From positions 1 to 21,832 of the forward strand of contig JBBQTU010000040.1 in the NCBI GenBank assembly GCA_038213005.1: DNA of 21,832 nt. The letters run 5' to 3'. Each line of letters starts with the position of its first letter. Position 1 is the stretch's first letter. The notes under the pieces were generated by a model. It ran no database searches. It was given only the letters and a program-made list of their open reading frames with translations, and had not been told where the DNA came from. Made by a program: the position numbers and the translations under genes. Positions 7,813 to 15,486 of this stretch are shown here, piece by piece. The DNA comes from JBBQTU01 sp038213005. Lineage in GTDB: Bacteria; Planctomycetota; Phycisphaerae; Tepidisphaerales; Tepidisphaeraceae.

Positions 7813-8625
7813 CTACCTCACCAGCGAGAGCAGTTCTCGACAGTAAGCCCCCGCCGCGTTGGCCACGCCCTGTGGGCCTTCGGCCGCGTGGTCGGCCATG
7901 CGCCGGACCAATGCACTGCCGACAATCGCGCCGTCGGCGATGCCCGCCAGTTGCTGCACATGTTGGGCCTTGGAGATGCCGAACCCCACGCACACCGGAC
8001 GGTCGGTAAGGCTCTTGAGTTCGCGGACGTTGCCTTCCAGATCGGCCGGAAGCTTGTCACGTTCGCCCGTGATGCCCGCCACCGCGAGGTAGTAGACAAA
8101 GCCGCTGGAGAGCCGGGCGATCTCTTTGCGTCGCTCGGGAGAACTGGTCGGCGAAACCAGCAGGATCGTGTCGAGCTTGGCACCCTGAATCTGCTGGCAG
8201 ACCGTCTCCGCTTCCGGCGGCGGCAGATCCGGCACGATCAGACCGTCAAACCCCGCCGCCGCTGCGTCGGCGAAGAATCGCTGACTGCCATACCGGAAAA
8301 TGATGCTGTAGCTCACCATCGCCACCAGCGGGATCGACAGACTCGACCGGATCTCAGCGATTGCGACGAAGAGGTCGGCCACCCGAAGGCCTTGAGCCAG
8401 CGCCTGGGTGAAGGCAGCCTGGATCGTCGGGCCGTCGGCCACGGGGTCCGAGAACGGAATCCCGATCTCGATGATGTTGGCGCCTGCCGACTCCAGAGCC
8501 GGCAGCACAGCCTTGGTGCTGGCGAGATCAGGAAACCCTGCCGCCACGAACGGCATCACGCCGATCTGCTTCTGCTGGCGGAGTTGCTGAAACGTCTGCG
8601 CGATGGAAAGTCTGGGCTTGGCCAT
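7813..8625 (-). CDS. trpA: Tryptophan synthase alpha chain
   Basis: The 270-residue TIM-barrel subunit cleaves indole-3-glycerol phosphate to indole and glyceraldehyde 3-phosphate and passes indole to TrpB. The two catalytic acids are present with the normal 11-residue spacing: E53 in EIGIPFSDP and D64 in VADGP. The phosphate-binding region includes the VGFGISKAQH and GAIVGSALV segments near the C-terminus. Length is normal. No trpB or other trp gene flanks it on either side within the window; the gene on its 5' side is divergent, so trpA is transcribed apart from any trp operon unless trp genes lie elsewhere. No clear Shine-Dalgarno precedes the ATG. Confidence 0.97.
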   Translation of the reverse strand: MAKPRLSIAQTFQQLRQQKQIGVMPFVAAGFPDLASTKAVLPALESAGANIIEIGIPFSDPVADGPTIQAAFTQALAQGLRVADLFVAIAEIRSSLSIPLVAMVSYSIIFRYGSQRFFADAAAAGFDGLIVPDLPPPEAETVCQQIQGAKLDTILLVSPTSSPERRKEIARLSSGFVYYLAVAGITGERDKLPADLEGNVRELKSLTDRPVCVGFGISKAQHVQQLAGIADGAIVGSALVRRMADHAAEGPQGVANAAGAYCRELLSLVR

Positions 8626-8822
8626 GGATTTCAGGCGATGATAGACGTTTGCGCGCCCCTCGCAAGGCCGGCGAAGCGTCGATATGCCTGCTGGAAGCGG
8701 ATAGCCCGAAAGTGGCCCGCCCCACCCTCACCGTCAGAACCCCGATGCCGCAGCGCAAATCGCATGTTGGTGACCTGACACACACATCCCTTCCCCCATC
8801 ACAGCGCCTCAGCAATTATCAC

Positions 8823-8850
8823 TTGAGCTCGCTCCGCCGCGTGGTACACT
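8823..8850 (+). promoter_or_regulatory. Candidate sigma-70-type promoter for the surface protein gene
   Basis: TTGAGC (8823-8828) and TACACT (8845-8850) are separated by 16 nt, four of six consensus matches each. The predicted start (near 8857) would give a leader of about 56 nt before the ATG at 8913. Confidence 0.4.
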
Positions 8851-8861
8851 ACTCATGCAGT

Positions 8862-8883
8862 GTCTGCACAAGGCGCTGCAGAC
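8862..8883 (+). promoter_or_regulatory. Inverted repeat in the leader of the surface protein gene
   Basis: GTCTGCA (8862-8868) and TGCAGAC (8877-8883) are perfect reverse complements around an 8-nt loop. It lies just after the predicted transcription start, so it could be an operator or a leader hairpin. Function is unproven. Confidence 0.4.
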
Positions 8884-8912
8884 CACGTCTTTACTCATTT
8901 GAGGTGTATGTC

Positions 8913-10637
8913 ATGGGAAGCACAACTCGCTCCGCGTCAGTTCGCCGTCTGCCGGTCGTCGAAGGCCTTGAGGGGCGCACGCTGCTGAGTAGCGCCTGGG
9001 TGGGCACGTGGAATGTGGACATCACGAATGTAAAGTTTCAGAGCAACGGGGGTAACGGCGACCTGAAGGTTGAGAAAATCACCGATACAGTGGTCATCAC
9101 CCAGACCGGGCCCGGGCAGTTCCGTCTGTCAGCCGGCCAGGCACCCTACGACTTCCAGATCGATCTCATGGGTACCGAAGACTGGCTGCAGGGCGGCTGG
9201 AAGGGCCGAATCGACAACAATGGCAAATACTCAGACGACGTGTTCCGCCTGCGGCGATTCGAAGGCAACGTGGTATCCGTGTTCGAGTCCCGCATCGACT
9301 ACACCTCCACCGGCAAGAAGAAGATAACCGGAGCCGAATTGATCGGTGGCTTCGCCGCGCAGGCCGGAACATCGCTCACTTTCCCTAGTTTCCCTTGGGA
9401 GGGCACATTCACGGCCCAAAGCACGAACGTGGACGCCGGCGCGATTTCCATCAACGCCTTCGACTCAACCGTCGCGGATCAGGGCCAAAAGGTCACGATC
9501 ACGCCCATAGACGGTCAGTCAGGCGTGTATACCGTGGCCACCGCCGGCTATCCGGACGACACGCACCAGTGGGGACTCAACGACACGGGCAACAAGCTCG
9601 TCTACCGCTACGACGGCGTTTCGGACGGTGGCTCTGCGTATACACGTCAGTTTGACGCACTGATCCAGGGCCCCGGCGGGCGCTGGTTTTATCTCGGCGG
9701 CGAAGCCGAATTCAACACGATGTCAGGCTTCATGGGTGAGTACAACCGTACGTATGCCGTCGGCCAGGTCAGAAACGTCTGGCTGGGCTCGGGCTACACC
9801 GACGCGTTCAAAGCTGCGCCGGTCCTGACTGCCGATCCGGCCACGCCCATGCGTCTGACCACGATCAACGAAGACGCCAGGAACAATACCGGCACGACCA
9901 TCGCCACCTTGATCGCCAGTTCCGGCGTCGACAGCATCACCGACCCCAACCAGGGGGCCAAAGAGGGCATCGCCCTGACCAGCGTCGCCTCCAGCATCGG
10001 CAAGTGGCAATACAGCACTGACAGCGGAGCCACCTGGATCAACGTCGGCATCGTCTCTGACGCCTCCGCCCTGCTGCTGGGCAGCAGCACCCAGAACCGC
10101 CTGCGTCTGGTGCAAGCGAGGGACTATTTCGGAACCACCGAAGACGCCATCACCTTCCGCGCCTGGGATCAGAGCGGCAGGAGCAACAATGGCGCTCGGG
10201 TCGATGTCTCCGACAACGGAGGCGCACGGCCTTACAGCGCCGCAGCGGCAACCGCCAGCATCCGCGTGAAGGCTGTCAACGACGCTCCAGTGCTCAGCGC
10301 CCCGGCCACCATCGTGCTCAGCGGTGCCCTGATGAACAAGAACTTCGCCATCACCTTCGACACGCTGGCGACGGCCATTCAGACCGCCCTCCTGACCTAC
10401 AGCGACGTCGACAACACCCATGATTCACTGGGTTTCCAGATCAAGGCCCTCAGTGGCACCCTGAAGGTTGGCGGCATAACGGCCACCAGCCCTGTGCTGC
10501 TCATGCCCACTGAGTCGTTCGCCTGGCGCGCGGCGACCAACGTCAAGGGTAGGATCACAGCCCTCCAGGTGCGCATCTTGGACGACGGCAAACTGACGTC
10601 CGCCGCCTTCGTCACCGTTCTCATCAAGGTCGTATAG
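8913..10637 (+). CDS. Planctomycete surface protein with LEGRTLLS motif and cadherin-like domain
   Basis: The 574-residue protein starts with a basic segment followed by VEGLEGRTLLS (16-26), the N-terminal motif found on many planctomycete cell-surface and secreted proteins, thought to be a sorting signal. Residues 28-300 form a beta-rich region beginning AWVGTWNVD; no enzyme motif was seen. From about 302 to 455 there is a cadherin-like repeat (INEDA, WQYSTDSGATW, ITFRAWDQ) ending at the typical linker VNDAPVL (455-461). A last beta domain reaches the C-terminus. The ATG at 8913 is preceded by GAGG at 8901-8904; the open frame extends upstream to 8649, but those residues look non-coding. It is probably exported and structural or adhesive. 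It is monocistronic and followed by a strong hairpin. Confidence 0.85.
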   Translation: MGSTTRSASVRRLPVVEGLEGRTLLSSAWVGTWNVDITNVKFQSNGGNGDLKVEKITDTVVITQTGPGQFRLSAGQAPYDFQIDLMGTEDWLQGGWKGRIDNNGKYSDDVFRLRRFEGNVVSVFESRIDYTSTGKKKITGAELIGGFAAQAGTSLTFPSFPWEGTFTAQSTNVDAGAISINAFDSTVADQGQKVTITPIDGQSGVYTVATAGYPDDTHQWGLNDTGNKLVYRYDGVSDGGSAYTRQFDALIQGPGGRWFYLGGEAEFNTMSGFMGEYNRTYAVGQVRNVWLGSGYTDAFKAAPVLTADPATPMRLTTINEDARNNTGTTIATLIASSGVDSITDPNQGAKEGIALTSVASSIGKWQYSTDSGATWINVGIVSDASALLLGSSTQNRLRLVQARDYFGTTEDAITFRAWDQSGRSNNGARVDVSDNGGARPYSAAAATASIRVKAVNDAPVLSAPATIVLSGALMNKNFAITFDTLATAIQTALLTYSDVDNTHDSLGFQIKALSGTLKVGGITATSPVLLMPTESFAWRAATNVKGRITALQVRILDDGKLTSAAFVTVLIKVV

Positions 10638-10669
10638 GACAGCGGCCTGCCGTTGACGGATGAAAACGA

Positions 10670-10701
10670 ACAGGCCCGCGAGCGCTAGCTCGCGGGCCTG
10701 T
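10670..10701. terminator. Bidirectional terminator-like hairpin
   Basis: A perfect 14-bp stem, ACAGGCCCGCGAGC (10670-10683) with its complement at 10688-10701, encloses a 4-nt loop GCTA. It lies between convergent stop codons at 10637 and 10731, the expected place for a shared terminator. A short A-rich stretch (GAAAACGAA) sits on its left flank, which gives a T-rich tail only for the minus-strand transcript. Confidence 0.7.
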
Positions 10702-10707
10702 CTGCGT

Positions 10708-10739
10708 TATCGTTGTCGCTATCGTTGTCGCTATCGCTG
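10708..10739. repeat. 12-bp tandem repeat next to a stop codon
   Basis: Two exact copies of TATCGTTGTCGC (10708-10731) are followed by a degenerate partial copy. The array starts right after the terminator hairpin and touches the stop codon of the minus-strand gene. Read on the minus strand, each full unit contains an in-frame stop triplet. Confidence 0.7.
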
Positions 10740-11198
10740 CCTGCGAATCTGCTTCTGCACCGCCTGCGTGAATTCGTCGAAACGCTTCGCATCCGGGCCG
10801 GCCGACCCGATGTCCAACCCCGGCTTCCCATCGTGCCGGGCGAATCGTGCAAACCGGCTCTTGCGGAACGTCACCACCGCCACCACCACCGCCGCGCCCG
10901 ACACGCCCCACACTGCATTGGACACCTGCCGCATCCAATCCGCATAGCCTGGCCGGCTGATCACCACCGCCGTCGCCGCCGCCAGCATCGCCACCGTGAT
11001 CGCTCGCTTGCACCAGCGGTTGCGAATGGTGATCGTCTTGGGCTGCTGCTCCAGGTCCGCCAGCTTTACCACGTTTTGATGGGTCTTGCCCAGCGTCCAC
11101 GTCGCGACCACCTCTACCCGATCCGCATACAGCGCAAACTGCCGCCCCACCTGCGGCAGCCGGTCAGTGTACGTCGAAATAGGTTTATCGTCAGGCAT
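10731..11198 (-). CDS. Unrecognised small membrane protein with two central helices
   Basis: A 155-residue protein of unknown function. A soluble beta-rich N-terminal part (YADRVEVVATWTLGK) is followed by two hydrophobic segments (about 66-80 and 95-110) and a C-terminal part containing PGLDIGSAGPDAKRFDEF and an amphipathic helix. The layout resembles a PH-like domain interrupted by a transmembrane hairpin; this is a structural guess only. It is transcribed in the same direction as accC, 113 bp downstream of it, with a palindromic repeat in the gap. The stop codon is embedded at the edge of a 12-bp tandem repeat. No ribosome-binding site is obvious, as the sequence before the ATG is repeat. 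Confidence 0.65.
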   Translation of the reverse strand: MPDDKPISTYTDRLPQVGRQFALYADRVEVVATWTLGKTHQNVVKLADLEQQPKTITIRNRWCKRAITVAMLAAATAVVISRPGYADWMRQVSNAVWGVSGAAVVVAVVTFRKSRFARFARHDGKPGLDIGSAGPDAKRFDEFTQAVQKQIRRQR

Positions 11199-11203
11199 AA
11201 TTC

Positions 11204-11301
11204 GTGGTACGTGGTAACGTGATACGTGGTACGTGATGCGTAACAGGCGACACCCCGCCGCAGTTCAACTCCCTCTTCCCGCTTCACGTATTACGTATCA
11301 C
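11204..11301. repeat. TACGTGATACGT-rich imperfect inverted repeat
   Basis: The segment 11219-11240 pairs imperfectly with 11280-11301 (19 of 22 positions), with about 39 nt between the arms. The left arm is preceded by related units (CGTGGTACGTGGTAACGTG). Reiterated (G)TACGTGRTA units in an intergenic gap suggest a dispersed extragenic palindrome or a small non-autonomous element. It fills almost the whole gap between accC and the next gene. Confidence 0.65.
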
Positions 11302-11311
11302 CTATTCTCCC

Positions 11312-12658
11312 TCACTTCGCCAGCAGCACTCGCTCGATGAACCCCGTATCCACATTCCCGGCCAGGAACGCCGGGTTATCCAGGATCTGCAGTTGCAGCG
11401 GGATCGTCGTACGAATCGGCGCAATATGAAACTCGCTCAGCGCACGCTTCATCGTCGCGATCGCCTCGGTACGCGTCGGCCGATGGACGATCAGCTTGCC
11501 GATCATCGAATCATAGTTCGGCGGAATGTAATATCCCGCATACACATGCGAATCCAGCCGCACGCCCAGACCGCCCGGCACCCGCAACTCGTTGATCGGA
11601 CCCGGCTGCGGCGCAAAGTTGCGGCTCGGATCCTCCGCGTTGATGCGGCACTCGATCGCGTGCCCCACCTGCTTGATGTCCTTCTGCTTCCACGGCAGCG
11701 GCTCTCCCGCCGCGATGCGAATCTGCGCCTTGATCAGGTCGATGCCCGTCACCGATTCGGTCACAGGATGCTCGACCTGGATGCGGGCGTTGACCTCCAG
11801 CAGATAGTAATTCTGCTTGTCGTCGACCAGGAACTCCACCGTCCCTGCGTTCTGATACCCCGCCGCCTTAATCAGCCGCACCGCCGACGCACACAGTTCC
11901 GCGCGAACCTCCGGCAACAGCGCCGGCGAAGGCGATTCCTCGACCAGTTTCTGATGCCGCCGCTGCATCGAGCAGTCGCGTTCCCATAGATGCACGGCAT
12001 TCCCATGAGCATCCGCCAGCACCTGCACCTCAACGTGCCGGCCCATCTCAATGTATTTCTCGATGTAGACCGTCGAGTTCTTAAACGCGTTCTCCGCCTC
12101 AGCCCGGGCAGCCTTCAGCCCGGCCCGCAGCGAAACGTCGTTGTGGGCAACGCGCATTCCGCGTCCCCCGCCGCCGGCCGCCGCCTTGACGATCACCGGA
12201 TACCCGATCTCCTGCGACAGTTTCAGCGCCACCTTCTCATCATCGATCGCGCCTTCCGAACCCGGCACCGTCGGCACCTTCGCGCGTCTCGCCAGACGCT
12301 TGCACTCGACCTTGTCGCCCACCGCCGCCATCGCCGAAACCGGCGGGCCGATGAACTCGATCTTGCAACTCCGGCACACATCCGCGAAATGGGCATTCTC
12401 CGCCAGGAAACCATACCCCGGGTGGATCGCCTCAACATCGCAGATCTCCGCCGCCGAGATGATGCGGGGGATATTCAGATAGCTGTCCGCCGGCGGCGCG
12501 TTGCCGATGCAGACCGCCTGGTCCGCCAACTGAAGGTATGCGGCATCCCGGTCGGCCGTGGAATAAACCACCGCCGTCTGGATCCCCATCTCCTTACACG
12601 CCCGGATAATCCTCAGGGCAATCTCACCGCGATTCGCAATTAGTATCTTTGAGAACAT
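11312..12658 (-). CDS. accC: Acetyl-CoA carboxylase, biotin carboxylase subunit
   Basis: The 448-residue ATP-grasp enzyme carboxylates the biotin on AccB using ATP and bicarbonate, the first half-reaction of malonyl-CoA formation. Seen in order: KILIANRGEIA at the N-terminus, HPGYGFLAEN (79-88), K158 and the glycine-rich loop AGGGGRGMR (161-169), C229 in RDCSMQRR, HQK at 235-237, and the catalytic trio E288, N290 and R292 in EVNARIQVEHPVTE. That last motif usually reads EMNTR, but all functional residues remain. Length matches AccC (about 449 residues). AGGAT precedes the ATG on the minus strand. It lies 46 bp downstream of accB, forming the usual accBC pair. Confidence 0.97.
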   Translation of the reverse strand: MFSKILIANRGEIALRIIRACKEMGIQTAVVYSTADRDAAYLQLADQAVCIGNAPPADSYLNIPRIISAAEICDVEAIHPGYGFLAENAHFADVCRSCKIEFIGPPVSAMAAVGDKVECKRLARRAKVPTVPGSEGAIDDEKVALKLSQEIGYPVIVKAAAGGGGRGMRVAHNDVSLRAGLKAARAEAENAFKNSTVYIEKYIEMGRHVEVQVLADAHGNAVHLWERDCSMQRRHQKLVEESPSPALLPEVRAELCASAVRLIKAAGYQNAGTVEFLVDDKQNYYLLEVNARIQVEHPVTESVTGIDLIKAQIRIAAGEPLPWKQKDIKQVGHAIECRINAEDPSRNFAPQPGPINELRVPGGLGVRLDSHVYAGYYIPPNYDSMIGKLIVHRPTRTEAIATMKRALSEFHIAPIRTTIPLQLQILDNPAFLAGNVDTGFIERVLLAK

Positions 12659-12704
12659 ACGATCCTGTGGCTTTGTTTTTCGGTGCTTCTTGCGCGGCGA
12701 TGCC

Positions 12705-13223
12705 TTACGGCTTGACCAGGAACAGCGTCTGCCCGAATTCCACCGTCTGCCCGTTGCTCACCAGCACCTTGGCAATCGTCCCACGACACTCGGCCTTGAT
12801 GTTGTTGAACACCTTCATCGCTTCGATGATGCATACGTCGGTCTCTTCGTTCACCTTCGACCCCACGCTCACGAACTCCTTGGCCTCCGGGCTCGGCGAC
12901 CCGTAGAACGTCCCCACCATCGGGCTCTTGATCGCCACCAGCCCCGCATCCTCCGCCGGCGCCGCCGTAACCGCCGTCGCGGGCACCGCAATCCCATGGG
13001 CCGCCATCGCCTGCGGTGCCGATGCCATCGTCATCGGCATCGCCACCTGCATCGCGCCGCGACGCAGGATAATCCGCTTATCGCCGTCGCGAACATCCAC
13101 CGTGTTCAGGTCGTTGCTCGCCATCAGCTTCACCATGTTCTCCAGCAGCTCCATGCTCATCGGACTGGATGACTGCTTCGCTGTCACTTTCGGCGACTTC
13201 GCCTTGATCTTTTTCTTCGTCAT
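12705..13223 (-). CDS. accB: Biotin carboxyl carrier protein of acetyl-CoA carboxylase
   Basis: The 172-residue protein carries the biotin that shuttles carboxyl groups between AccC and the carboxyltransferase. The C-terminal biotinyl domain (about 96-172) starts IKSPMVGTFYGSPSP and contains the acceptor K137 in IIEAMKV. The N-terminal helical part (23-58) is normal for AccB and is joined through a flexible Ala/Pro/Met-rich linker (about 59-93). A very basic leader (MTKKKIKAKSPK) precedes it. It lies 67 bp downstream of the aminopeptidase gene and 46 bp upstream of accC, all on the minus strand, so the three are probably one operon. Confidence 0.97.
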   Translation of the reverse strand: MTKKKIKAKSPKVTAKQSSSPMSMELLENMVKLMASNDLNTVDVRDGDKRIILRRGAMQVAMPMTMASAPQAMAAHGIAVPATAVTAAPAEDAGLVAIKSPMVGTFYGSPSPEAKEFVSVGSKVNEETDVCIIEAMKVFNNIKAECRGTIAKVLVSNGQTVEFGQTLFLVKP

Positions 13224-13290
13224 TCTCTTGATTCCTCAATAGGGATACTCTGCATTTGCGCACGAGCCGATCGCCGAGCTACTCGCCGAC

Positions 13291-14421
13291 CTACTCCAGG
13301 TGCATGGCCTCAAACGTCTTGCCGAGCGAGGACAAAACCTCGCATCCTGAATGCGTGATCAGAACGTCGTCCTCAATCCGGACCCCGCCCTGACCCGGGA
13401 TATAGATCCCCGGCTCCACCGTCACGATCATACCCGGACGCAACTCATCTTCCGGATCCGTCTTCCGCAATGCCGGGGCCTCGTGGATCTCCCGGCCGAT
13501 GCCATGACCCAGCCCGTGGCCAAACAACTCGCCAAACCCCGCCTTCACAATGATGTTGCGAGCCACCGCATCCGCCTGGCGCGTGGTGACGCCCGGACGC
13601 AGGAACGCGATCGCCGCGAGTTGTGCCTCGAGAGCGACCTCATAAATCTGTTTCATCTTCGCGCCAACCCGGCCCACCATCAGTGTGCGGGTCAGATCGC
13701 TGCAATAACCCTTATACATCGCGCCCCAGTCGATCAGCAGCGGCTGGTCCTTCTGGATCAGCGAGTCGTCCGGCCGATAGTGCGGCAGCGACGAATGTGC
13801 CCCCGTCGCCACGATCGGCGGAAAACTGCAGTCCGACGCCCCGCGCGACCGCAGTTCCGAAATCAGCAGCCCCGCAATGTGGTTCTCACACAGCCCCACC
13901 TCAATCACGCCGCGGATGGCCTCAAAGCCCTCCTCCGCCAGCGCCACCGACTTGCGGACCAGATCGATCTCGTTGTCATCTTTCACGCGCCGGATATTCA
14001 CCAGCACATTTTCCACCGGAACCAGCTCCGGCAGATGAGAAACCTTCGCTGCCTTCAGCGCATCCATGAGCCCGTCAATCTGCCCGACCGTGGTGCAATT
14101 GGCGTCGAAACCCAATCGCTTAACGCCCGCCTTGGCAATCACTTGCGCCAAGGCATCCGACATCTTCCCATCCCGCACCGTCAGGCTAACCCACCCGCAC
14201 TGCGCCTTCGCCTGCTCCTGGTAACGGAAGTCAGTAACAAAGTGGAACTCCTTCTCCGTCAGCAGCGCCACCGAGTCATCACCCGAAAAGTCCGTGAGAT
14301 AAGCCACGTCAGGTGAATGAGTTAAAAGAAGCGCGTCCAGCTTCAGATGCTTCATCGCATCACGAACGCTCTTGTGCCGGACCTTCAGAAACGCTTTTGT
14401 TCTACTGACCAGTGGTTTCAT
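13291..14421 (-). CDS. M24-family Xaa-Pro aminopeptidase/dipeptidase
   Basis: The 376-residue protein is a pita-bread metallopeptidase that removes residues next to proline. The five dinuclear metal ligands are recognisable: D231 in LLIDWGA, D242 in CSDLTRT, H306 in GHGLGHGIG, E336 in VEPGIY and E350 in RIEDD. The supporting histidines H214 (LPHY) and H313 (EIHEAP) are present too. The N-terminal creatinase-like domain spans about 1-150. Whether it acts as an aminopeptidase (PepP) or a dipeptidase (PepQ) is not clear. It is the first gene of the minus-strand cluster with accB and accC. In many bacteria the same cluster contains efp between them; efp is missing here. Confidence 0.93.
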   Translation of the reverse strand: MKPLVSRTKAFLKVRHKSVRDAMKHLKLDALLLTHSPDVAYLTDFSGDDSVALLTEKEFHFVTDFRYQEQAKAQCGWVSLTVRDGKMSDALAQVIAKAGVKRLGFDANCTTVGQIDGLMDALKAAKVSHLPELVPVENVLVNIRRVKDDNEIDLVRKSVALAEEGFEAIRGVIEVGLCENHIAGLLISELRSRGASDCSFPPIVATGAHSSLPHYRPDDSLIQKDQPLLIDWGAMYKGYCSDLTRTLMVGRVGAKMKQIYEVALEAQLAAIAFLRPGVTTRQADAVARNIIVKAGFGELFGHGLGHGIGREIHEAPALRKTDPEDELRPGMIVTVEPGIYIPGQGGVRIEDDVLITHSGCEVLSSLGKTFEAMHLE

Positions 14422-14433
14422 ATGACAATCCGC

Positions 14434-14439
14434 TATAAT
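14434..14439 (+). promoter_or_regulatory. Candidate -10 element of the larE promoter
   Basis: A perfect TATAAT lies in the 73-bp divergent gap between the aminopeptidase gene and larE. It would give a leader of roughly 49 nt. No good -35 hexamer is found at the right distance (GTGGTT, 14412-14417, with a 16-nt spacer is the best), so the call is tentative. Confidence 0.4.
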
Positions 14440-14494
14440 CTCGGGCCGTCTCGCGCCAAATGAGCGTATTGGAACACAGGTTTACTGTCAACGG

Positions 14495-15361
14495 ATGACC
14501 ATGGTTGATCAAAGCAAGCTGGACCGCCTCAGAGACCTCCTTCGCACCATGCGTCGTGTGATTGTAGCCTTCTCGGCCGGGGTCGACTCGACATTCCTGC
14601 TGAAAGTTGCCATCGACACACTCGGCCCCGGCAACGTCGTCGCCTGCACCGCCGTCAGCCCCTCCCTCACCCAGGCCGAACTCCAGAGCGTCCGCGACCT
14701 CGCCGCCACCATGGGCGCCACCCTCCGCCTCATCCAGACCCACGAGATGGACAACCCCCGATACGCCGAAAACTCCGCCAAACGCTGCTACTACTGCAAA
14801 TCCGAACTCTATGAAAAGGTCGGCCAGATCGCCAAAGAACTCGGCATCGCCATCATCCTCAACGGCGCCAACCAGGACGACACCGGCGACTACCGCCCCG
14901 GCATGGACGCCGCCCGGGAATACGGCGTCCGCTCCCCCCTGCTCGAAGCCGGCATGACCAAATCCGACATCCGCGAATTCTCCCACCAACTCAACCTCCC
15001 CACCTGGGACAAGCCCGCCCTCGCCTGCCTCGCCAGCCGCGTCCCCTACGGCACCCCCGTAACCATCCTCTCCCTCTCCCAGATCGAACAGGGCGAAGCC
15101 TTCCTCCGCAAACACGGCTTCCCCATCTGCCGCGTCAGGCATCACAACACTCTGGCCCGCATTGAAATCCCGGCCGATCGCCTCCCCGAACTTCTCGCCG
15201 ACCCCCTCCGCTGCGACCTGATCGCCCACTTCAAAAAGATCGGCTACACCTACGTCACCCTCGACATCCAGGGTTTCCGCAGCGGCAGCGGCAACGAAGT
15301 CCTCCCCGCCTCCACCCGCCCCACCTCCCTGCCAACCATCGACCTGCCCAGTACCCCATGA
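14495..15361 (+). CDS. larE: ATP-dependent sacrificial sulfur transferase LarE
   Basis: The 288-residue PP-loop enzyme matches LarE, which adds sulfur to the nicotinate-derived precursor of the nickel-pincer nucleotide cofactor of lactate racemase. The PP-loop is SAGVDSTFL (27-35; SGGVDS is usual), followed by NSAKRCYYCKSELY (93-106), NGANQDD (123-129) and PALACLASRVPYG (174-186). C178 corresponds to the sulfur-donating cysteine of Lactobacillus LarE, so a sacrificial mechanism is expected. No larA, larB or larC is present in the window, so it is an orphan here. Third codon positions are overwhelmingly C, more so than in neighbours. An alternative start is the ATG at 14501. Confidence 0.92.
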   Translation: MTMVDQSKLDRLRDLLRTMRRVIVAFSAGVDSTFLLKVAIDTLGPGNVVACTAVSPSLTQAELQSVRDLAATMGATLRLIQTHEMDNPRYAENSAKRCYYCKSELYEKVGQIAKELGIAIILNGANQDDTGDYRPGMDAAREYGVRSPLLEAGMTKSDIREFSHQLNLPTWDKPALACLASRVPYGTPVTILSLSQIEQGEAFLRKHGFPICRVRHHNTLARIEIPADRLPELLADPLRCDLIAHFKKIGYTYVTLDIQGFRSGSGNEVLPASTRPTSLPTIDLPSTP

Positions 15362-15486
15362 CCCCGCTCGCTATTCGACACAAGCTCCAAGTGGTGCCAT
15401 CTGCGACGAAAGAAACTTCACAACTTCACATGCCCCATACCGCGGGTTTTGCAGTGTTGGCGGCCAGACCGTAGTATTCGAGGCCT

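Noticed and set aside
7267..8778. 503-codon open frame on the + strand
   Set aside because: It runs out of frame through the second zinc-ribbon paralogue and antisense through trpA. The translation is Arg/Gly/His-rich with no domain, while trpA has all catalytic residues.
13351..14316. 321-codon open frame on the + strand
   Set aside because: It is antisense to the M24 peptidase, which shows all metal ligands.
14402..15229. 275-codon Gly/Ala/Val-rich open frame on the - strand
   Set aside because: It is the complement of the C-biased larE gene; the composition explains the absence of stops and the repetitive look.
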